64,000 bases of DNA from Bradyrhizobium sp. 186 (GTDB taxonomy: Bacteria > Pseudomonadota > Alphaproteobacteria > Rhizobiales > Xanthobacteraceae): positions 6,014,001-6,078,000 of the forward strand of contig NZ_CP082164.1 in NCBI RefSeq assembly GCF_023101685.1, read 5' to 3'. The translations under genes and the position numbers were made by a program. Every line of letters starts with the position of its first letter. Position 1 is the stretch's first letter. Shown in pieces: positions 58,732 through 64,000 of this stretch. The notes beneath the pieces were generated by a model. The model saw only the letters and a list, made by a program, of their open reading frames with translations, made no database searches and was not told the origin of the DNA.

Positions 58732-60204
58732 ATGTCGGCCGCCCCGATCGAGCATGCCGACGGCCTGCCGCAGCCCCAGCGCAACCAGGCGATCCTGACC
58801 ATTGCGCTCGGCATCACCATGGCTGTGGTCGACAGCGCCATCGCCAACGTGGCGCTGCCGACGATCGCGGCCGACCTCGACGCGAGCCCGGCCTTCTCGA
58901 TCTGGATCGTCAACGGCTATCAACTCGCCATCACCATCTCGCTGCTGCCGCTCGCCTCGCTCGGCGAGATCGTCGGCTATCGCCGCGTCTATCTTGCCGG
59001 GCTGGTGCTGTTCACGCTGGCGTCCGCGTTTTGCGCGCTGGCGCATACGCTGCCGCTGCTCACGATCGCGCGCATCGTGCAGGGGTTTGGCGCGGCCGGC
59101 ATCATGAGCGTCAACGCGGCGCTGGTGCGCTTCACCTATCCGCGCAGCCAGCTCGGCCGCGGCATCGGGCTCAACGCGCTCGTCGTGGCCTTCTCGGCCG
59201 CGGTCGGGCCGACGCTCGCTGCGGGCATCCTCGCGGTCGGAAGCTGGCCTTGGCTGTTCGCCATCAACGTCCCGCTCGGCGTGGTGACGCTGGTACTGGG
59301 CCTGCGCAGCCTGCCCCACACGAAGCCTGCGAGCCATTCCTTCGATTGGCAGAGCGCAGGCCTCTCCGCGATCACGTTCGGCGTCGGCATCGCCGCGATC
59401 GACAGCGTCGGCCATGGCGAGGCCGCCATCACCTGCCTCGTGCAGTTCGGCATCGCCATCGTCGCCGGCGCGTTGCTGACGTACCGCGAAACCCACATCG
59501 CCTCGCCGCTGCTGCCGGTCGACCTCTTGCGTATCCCCGTCTTCGCGCTGTCGATTGCGACCTCGATCGCCTCGTTCTGCGGACAGATGCTGGCCTTCGT
59601 CGCGATCCCCTTCTACCTCCAGCGCCGGTTCGGCTATTCAGCCGTGCATATGGGCCTGCTCATCACGCCGTGGCCGATCGCTGTGGCCTTCGCGGCCCCT
59701 CTCGCCGGCCGGCTGGTCGAGCACTATCCGGCCGGCCTGCTCGGCGGCATCGGGCTCACGCTGTTCGCCTGCGGCCTCGGCGCGCTCGCCTTACTGCCGG
59801 CGGCGCCCACACCGCTCGACGTGATCTGGCGCATGGCACTGGCGGGCACCGGCTTCGGCCTGTTCCAGACGCCCAACAACCGCACCATGATCGCGGCCGC
59901 CCCGCGCGAGCGCGCCGGCGGCGCCAGCGGCATGCTGGGCACGGCGCGGCTGCTCGGCCAGACCACGGGCGCGGCGCTGGTGGCATTATTCCTCGGCCGC
60001 TATCCGGTCGACGGAACCAGGATCGCGCTGCTCACCGGCGTCGGCTTCGCGCTTTGCGGCGCGGCGCTGAGCATGCTGCGCCTGTCGCCCGCGGGCGCGC
60101 GCGGCGCCGAGCACGTCCGCGTACAGGACGATCAGCGCTTGCGGGGGGGAATAGCAGGACCCGCCGCCCAGGCGTGGCCCTGTCCACAACTTCTGCGGGT
60201 TTAA
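58732..60204 (+). CDS. DHA2-type MFS exporter (EmrB/QacA family)
   Basis: The 490-residue drug:H+ antiporter begins with ILTIALGITMAVVDSAIANVALPTIAADLDASPAFSIWIVNGYQLA, the DHA2 motif D1. LASLGEIVGYRRVYLAGL is motif A and IARIVQGFGAAGIMSVNAALVRF motif B; VVAFSAAVGPTLAAGIL is motif C. The last 30 residues after MLRLSPAGARG are polar and atypical, so the 3' end may have been extended by read-through of an older stop. No EmrA-like periplasmic partner is adjacent. Confidence 0.9.
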   Translation: MSAAPIEHADGLPQPQRNQAILTIALGITMAVVDSAIANVALPTIAADLDASPAFSIWIVNGYQLAITISLLPLASLGEIVGYRRVYLAGLVLFTLASAFCALAHTLPLLTIARIVQGFGAAGIMSVNAALVRFTYPRSQLGRGIGLNALVVAFSAAVGPTLAAGILAVGSWPWLFAINVPLGVVTLVLGLRSLPHTKPASHSFDWQSAGLSAITFGVGIAAIDSVGHGEAAITCLVQFGIAIVAGALLTYRETHIASPLLPVDLLRIPVFALSIATSIASFCGQMLAFVAIPFYLQRRFGYSAVHMGLLITPWPIAVAFAAPLAGRLVEHYPAGLLGGIGLTLFACGLGALALLPAAPTPLDVIWRMALAGTGFGLFQTPNNRTMIAAAPRERAGGASGMLGTARLLGQTTGAALVALFLGRYPVDGTRIALLTGVGFALCGAALSMLRLSPAGARGAEHVRVQDDQRLRGGIAGPAAQAWPCPQLLRV

Positions 60205-60246
60205 CTATCTGGAGGAACGATCCGTTGCCCTCGCGCTCCAGTTGCG

Positions 60247-60593
60247 CTTCATTGACGACGGGAGAAGGGGCATTTCATCGATACCCTCGGGTGTTGAAGC
60301 CGTGATCAGCGGAATGGACGTTCCGACCACTTGCACGACGCCTTGCTCCGTAGTCGTCAAGCGGAACGCTGACATCTCCATTGCCTTCCAGAAGGAAGGC
60401 TATGAACCACAGATCGTGCCGCTCAGCCGCGACATACCCACCTCCGGGGCCGCCGGGTCGATGCCGCAACGGGGCTGCAACCGATCACAAGCCGAATCCG
60501 GTCGTCGTGACGATGCAGCCGTCGGTCCCGCATGCCGCGCCGCGGGCTCCGAAGAAGCCGCGGCCACCGCTCGCGCCCGAGGCGGGTACGTAA
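60247..60593 (+). pseudogene. Decayed PEGA-like lipoprotein gene
   Basis: One frame encodes VPTTCTTPCSVVVKRNADI, then AFQKEGYEPQIVPLSRDIP, the substituted PEGA-type repeat found in rhizobial lipoproteins. The following glycine-rich segment is reduced to GAAG and VDAATG in different frames. The normal C-terminus (NPVVVTMQPSVP and KKPRPPLAPEAGT) continues in a third. The signal peptide and N-terminus are missing. At least two indels are needed to restore the gene, so it is not functional. Confidence 0.75.
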
Positions 60594-60624
60594 GGCCGCT
60601 TTGTGGTCCAACATCGGCGTCAAC

Positions 60625-60653
60625 AAAAAGGCCGGCTTTTCAGCCGGCCTTTT
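60625..60653. terminator. Bidirectional terminator between pseudogene and clpA
   Basis: AAAAAGGCCGGCTTTTCAGCC with its GGCCTTTT partner forms a GC stem with A- and T-tracts on both sides, suited to terminating transcripts from either direction. Confidence 0.85.
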
Positions 60654-60673
60654 CGATTCATGAGATGAGTTGA

Positions 60674-63085
60674 TCAAGCCTTGACCAGCGGCCCCTTGGA
60701 AGTCGGCCCCTTCGAGCCGCCGGGGCCGCCCGGCTTGTTGGACTTGCCCGGCGGGCGCTTGCGGGCGCCGGGCAGCTTTTCCTGCTTCGGCGTGACCGGG
60801 CCCTCGACGAATTCGAAGCCGATCTTGTCCTTGGTCTCGTCGGCCTCGTCCTTGACCAGGACGACGCGGACGTGGCCGCCGCCCTTCAGCTTGCCGAACA
60901 GCACCTCGTCGGCCAGCGGCTTCTTGATGTGCTCCTGGATCACGCGGGCCATCGGCCGCGCACCCATCTGCTCGTCGTAGCCGTGCTTCACCAGCCAGGT
61001 CTTGGCGGGTTCGGACAGCTCGATGGTGACGTCGCGGTCGCCGAGCTGGGCCTCGAGCTGAAGCACGAACTTCTCCACGACCGTACCGATCACCTCGACG
61101 CTGAGATGGCCGAACGAGACGACGGCATCGAGACGGTTGCGGAATTCCGGCGCGAACTGCCGGTTGATCGCCTCGTGGTCGTCGCCTTCACGCTTGGAGC
61201 GCGTGAAGCCGAACGCCTGCTTGGCGAGATCGGAAGCACCGGCATTCGTGGTCATGATCAGGATCACGTTGCGGAAATTGACCTGCTTGCCGTTGTGGTC
61301 GGTGAGCCGGCCGTGATCCATGATCTGGAGCAGCACGTTGTAGAGGTCGGGATGCGCCTTCTCGATTTCGTCGAGCAGCACCACGCAATGCGGATGCTGG
61401 TCGACGCCGTCGGTGAGCAGACCGCCCTGGTCGAAGCCGACATAACCGGGAGGCGCGCCGATCAGGCGCGACACGGTGTGCCGCTCCATGTATTCGGACA
61501 TGTCGAAGCGCAACAACTCGACGCCGAGGCTTGCCGCAAGCTGCTTTGCCACTTCCGTCTTGCCGACGCCGGTCGGGCCCGAGAACAAATAGCAGCCGAT
61601 CGGCTTCTCCGGCTCGCGCAAGCCGGCACGCGCCAGCTTGATCGACGCCGCCAGCGACTCGATCGCCTTGTCCTGACCGAACACCGTGCGCTTCAGGGTC
61701 TGTTCGAGATGCTTCAGCACCTCGGCATCGTCCTTCGACACGCTCTTCGGCGGGATCCGCGCCATCGAGGCGATCGTGGTTTCGATCTCCTTGATGCCGA
61801 TGGTCTTCTTGCGCTTGTTCTCGGCGACCAGCATCTGCGCCGCGCCGGACTCGTCGATCACGTCGATCGCCTTGTCCGGCAGCTTGCGGTCGTGGATGTA
61901 GCGCGAGGAGAGCTGCACCGCGGCCTCGATCGCCTCGTTGGTGTATTTAAGCCGGTGGTAGTCCTCGAAGTAGGGCTTGAGACCCTTCAGGATCGCGATC
62001 GCATCCTCGACCGTCGGCTCGTTGACGTCGATCTTCTGGAAGCGCCGCACCAGCGCGCGGTCCTTCTCGAAGTGCTGGCGGTACTCCTTGTAGGTCGTCG
62101 AGCCCATGCAGCGGATGGTGCCCGAGGCAAGCGCGGGCTTGAGCAGGTTCGATGCGTCCATCGCCCCGCCCGACGTCGCGCCAGCACCGATCACGGTGTG
62201 GATCTCGTCGATGAACAGGATGGCGTTGGGATGGGCCTCGAGCTCCTTCAGCACCTGCTTGAGGCGCTCCTCGAAATCGCCGCGGTAGCGCGTGCCGGCG
62301 AGCAGCGTGCCCATGTCGAGCGAGAACACGGTGGCAGCCGCCAGAACCTCCGGCACTTCGCTGTCGACGATACGCTTGGCCAGGCCTTCCGCGATCGCGG
62401 TCTTGCCGACGCCGGCCTCGCCCACGAACAGCGGATTGTTCTTCTGCCGGCGGCACAGCACCTGGATCGCACGGTTGATCTCGGAATTGCGTCCGATCAC
62501 CGGATCGATCTTGCCGTCGCGAGCCTTCTTGTTGAGGTTGACGCAATAGGTCTCGAGCGCCTCGCCCTTCTTCTTGGCGTCCTCGCTGCCCTTGGCCTCG
62601 GTCTCCTCGTCGACGCCGCGCACGGGGCGCGCCTCGGAGACGCCCGGCCGCTTGGCGATGCCGTGGCTGATGTAGTTGACGGCGTCGTAGCGCGTCATGT
62701 CCTGCTCCTGCAGGAAATACGCGGCATGGCTCTCGCGCTCGGCGAAGATCGCGATCAGCACGTTGGCGCCGGTCACCTCTTCGCGACCGGAGGATTGCAC
62801 GTGGATCACCGCGCGCTGGATCACGCGCTGGAAACCGGCGGTCGGCTTGGCGTCGTCGGCGCCGTCCGTCACCAGATTCTCGAATTCGGTCTCAAGATAA
62901 TTGACCAGGCTCGTGCGGAGCTTGTCGAGATCGACGCTGCAGGCGCGCATGACGGCGGCTGCATCGGAGTCGTCGATCAAGGAGAGCAAGAGATGCTCGA
63001 GCGTCGCGTATTGGTGATGACGCTCGTTTGCGATCGCCAGTGCACGATGCAGGGATTGTTCAAGGCTTTGAGAAAAAGTCGGCAT
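60674..63085 (-). CDS. clpA: ATP-dependent Clp protease ATP-binding subunit ClpA
   Basis: ClpA unfolds proteins and feeds them to ClpP. The 803-residue protein has the N-domain [34 protein letters not shown], a first AAA module with Walker [15 protein letters not shown] and Walker [15 protein letters not shown], and a second module with Walker [28 protein letters not shown] and [12 protein letters not shown]. The C-terminus is a Pro-Gly-Lys-rich tail beyond the usual end. It is encoded downstream of clpS on the same strand. Confidence 0.97.
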   Translation of the reverse strand: MPTFSQSLEQSLHRALAIANERHHQYATLEHLLLSLIDDSDAAAVMRACSVDLDKLRTSLVNYLETEFENLVTDGADDAKPTAGFQRVIQRAVIHVQSSGREEVTGANVLIAIFAERESHAAYFLQEQDMTRYDAVNYISHGIAKRPGVSEARPVRGVDEETEAKGSEDAKKKGEALETYCVNLNKKARDGKIDPVIGRNSEINRAIQVLCRRQKNNPLFVGEAGVGKTAIAEGLAKRIVDSEVPEVLAAATVFSLDMGTLLAGTRYRGDFEERLKQVLKELEAHPNAILFIDEIHTVIGAGATSGGAMDASNLLKPALASGTIRCMGSTTYKEYRQHFEKDRALVRRFQKIDVNEPTVEDAIAILKGLKPYFEDYHRLKYTNEAIEAAVQLSSRYIHDRKLPDKAIDVIDESGAAQMLVAENKRKKTIGIKEIETTIASMARIPPKSVSKDDAEVLKHLEQTLKRTVFGQDKAIESLAASIKLARAGLREPEKPIGCYLFSGPTGVGKTEVAKQLAASLGVELLRFDMSEYMERHTVSRLIGAPPGYVGFDQGGLLTDGVDQHPHCVVLLDEIEKAHPDLYNVLLQIMDHGRLTDHNGKQVNFRNVILIMTTNAGASDLAKQAFGFTRSKREGDDHEAINRQFAPEFRNRLDAVVSFGHLSVEVIGTVVEKFVLQLEAQLGDRDVTIELSEPAKTWLVKHGYDEQMGARPMARVIQEHIKKPLADEVLFGKLKGGGHVRVVLVKDEADETKDKIGFEFVEGPVTPKQEKLPGARKRPPGKSNKPGGPGGSKGPTSKGPLVKA

Positions 63086-63369
63086 TCGCGTCCTCTATGG
63101 CCCCCACCATCATGATCGCCATCGCCCGGTCAGGCAACAACAACCTTTGTCACATATAGTTATCCAAGATCGCGGCGAAAGACCGGTTCCGCGACTCGGC
63201 GGCGACACACCTGCGGCACTTTCGATGCAAAACCCGTTCCGATTTGGGCGGGATCGGCGCTGACGCAAATTTTCGCAAGTTCACCGGCCGAGACGGGCAT
63301 CGCGCAGACGTCACGCGACGATCACAATGCGACATGCACAGGCCGGCTCCGAACAAGCCGCGACGAAGA
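63086..63369. other. Spacer between clpS and clpA
   Basis: This is 284 bp with no credible gene. A promoter for clpA and the end of clpS are expected here; no clear motif was identified. Confidence 0.5.
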
Positions 63370-63702
63370 TTACTTCTTTTCCATCACGCATTGCAGCGGG
63401 TGCTGGTGCTTGCGGGCGAAATCCATCACCTGCGTCACCTTGGTCTCGGCGATCTCGTAGGTGAACACGCCGCACTCCCCGATGCCGTGATGATGGACGT
63501 GCAGCATGATCTTGGTCGCGGCCTCGATGTCCTTCTGGAAGAACTTCTCAAGCACGTGGACGACGAATTCCATCGGCGTGTAGTCGTCGTTGAGGATCAG
63601 CACGCGATACAGGTTCGGCCGCTTGGTCTTCGGTTTGACCTTGGTGATGACGGACGTGTTCGGAGCGGAGGGACCGCCGGGGCGGTTCTCGTCATTGCTC
63701 AT
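63370..63702 (-). CDS. clpS: ATP-dependent Clp protease adaptor ClpS
   Basis: ClpS binds N-end-rule degrons and delivers them to ClpA. The 110-residue protein has a flexible N-terminus ([20 protein letters not shown]), then [28 protein letters not shown] with the N-degron pocket residues (NDDYT, MEFV), and [31 protein letters not shown] 63702 was chosen; an upstream ATG at 63762 would add 20 residues of low complexity. The neighbouring clpA is the expected partner. Confidence 0.95.
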   Translation of the reverse strand: MSNDENRPGGPSAPNTSVITKVKPKTKRPNLYRVLILNDDYTPMEFVVHVLEKFFQKDIEAATKIMLHVHHHGIGECGVFTYEIAETKVTQVMDFARKHQHPLQCVMEKK

Positions 63703-64000
63703 CCGGGGAGCGTGGGCGGCGGCCGCCGCGGGCAGGTCAAGTTTGGAAGACAGTTGCGGCATGGCTCAGGCGTTCAAATTCCCCACGGAAGCGTATGACG
63801 GTCCGCCGCGCAGCCCCACCCTTCGGAGCTTCGCACAGGCGCGCCGCCTTGTTGGATCGCCGCTTCCAACCGATCCGGTCCAAGCCGGATCGATTGCAGG
63901 GAATATGGGCCTGCCCCCGGCTCGCCGCAAGCATGCAAGGTCCGGCCATGCGGCCATGGCGGTCCCGATTCCCGGTTCGGGCGATCCTGGCCAAGGTTAA
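63703..64000. other. Region upstream of clpS to the window end
   Basis: Open frames on both strands here have no recognisable content. It probably contains the clpS promoter. Confidence 0.4.

Noticed and set aside
1..64000. CRISPR array
   Set aside because: No regularly spaced short direct repeats were seen. All repeats found are palindromes or long duplications.

Overview
The window looks like chromosomal DNA of a Bradyrhizobium-type alphaproteobacterium. The evidence is high GC content, the divK-pleD pair, a DUF3572-dinB overlap, an EipB/DUF1849 envelope protein, clpS-clpA, and several families of intergenic palindromic repeats of the kind common in that genus. Taxonomy is inferred from gene content only; no rRNA or tRNA gene was seen.

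Layout: 1-9.7 kb holds housekeeping and metabolic genes: aidB (cut by the window edge), a VanX-type dipeptidase, pyrB with an overlapping dihydroorotase-like gene that has lost metal ligands, plsY, a patatin phospholipase, and an amidase/AraC/cupin run. At 9.7-15.6 kb an insertion-sequence pile-up (IS1634-, IS5/IS427- and IS701-type) lies between two copies of the 5' end of dprA. Two of the insertions are nested and can be undone on paper to restore a split membrane-protein gene. At 15.5-28 kb are dprA, two HxlR-regulated oxidoreductase loci (azoR, SDR), topA-rnr-DUF983-NUDIX, and an LLM-class monooxygenase. At 28-34 kb are a YoeB/YefM toxin-antitoxin pair and rpmG, followed by a mosaic accessory region. 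That region holds a group II intron, an IS91 remnant, a GNAT gene, a secreted protein and relic copies of the rpmG 3' end.

At 34.6-50.7 kb are a methyltransferase, a TetR-MFS divergon with a clear operator, pleD/divK (cell-cycle and c-di-GMP signalling), DUF3572-dinB, two RidA paralogues around EipB, GDPD, a FemAB-like acyltransferase, a HIT protein, TrmO, AzlCD, a lytic transglycosylase, an orphan TRAP binding protein and a HAD phosphatase. At 50.7-60.2 kb is a catabolic cluster: aldoxime dehydratase plus nitrilase with a divergent AraC regulator (aldoxime to nitrile to acid), an orphan amino-acid binding protein, a dialkylglycine-decarboxylase-like PLP enzyme, a LysR regulator with a perfect inverted repeat, an aldo/keto reductase and an EmrB-type exporter. 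The window ends with a decayed lipoprotein gene and clpS-clpA.

Most of the biology is recognisable. The least expected features are the two gene-end duplications (dprA 5' end, rpmG 3' end) bracketing accessory DNA, the nested IS history with an IS-supplied start codon, the probable non-catalytic dihydroorotase, and the aldoxime/nitrile cluster with unusual neighbours.
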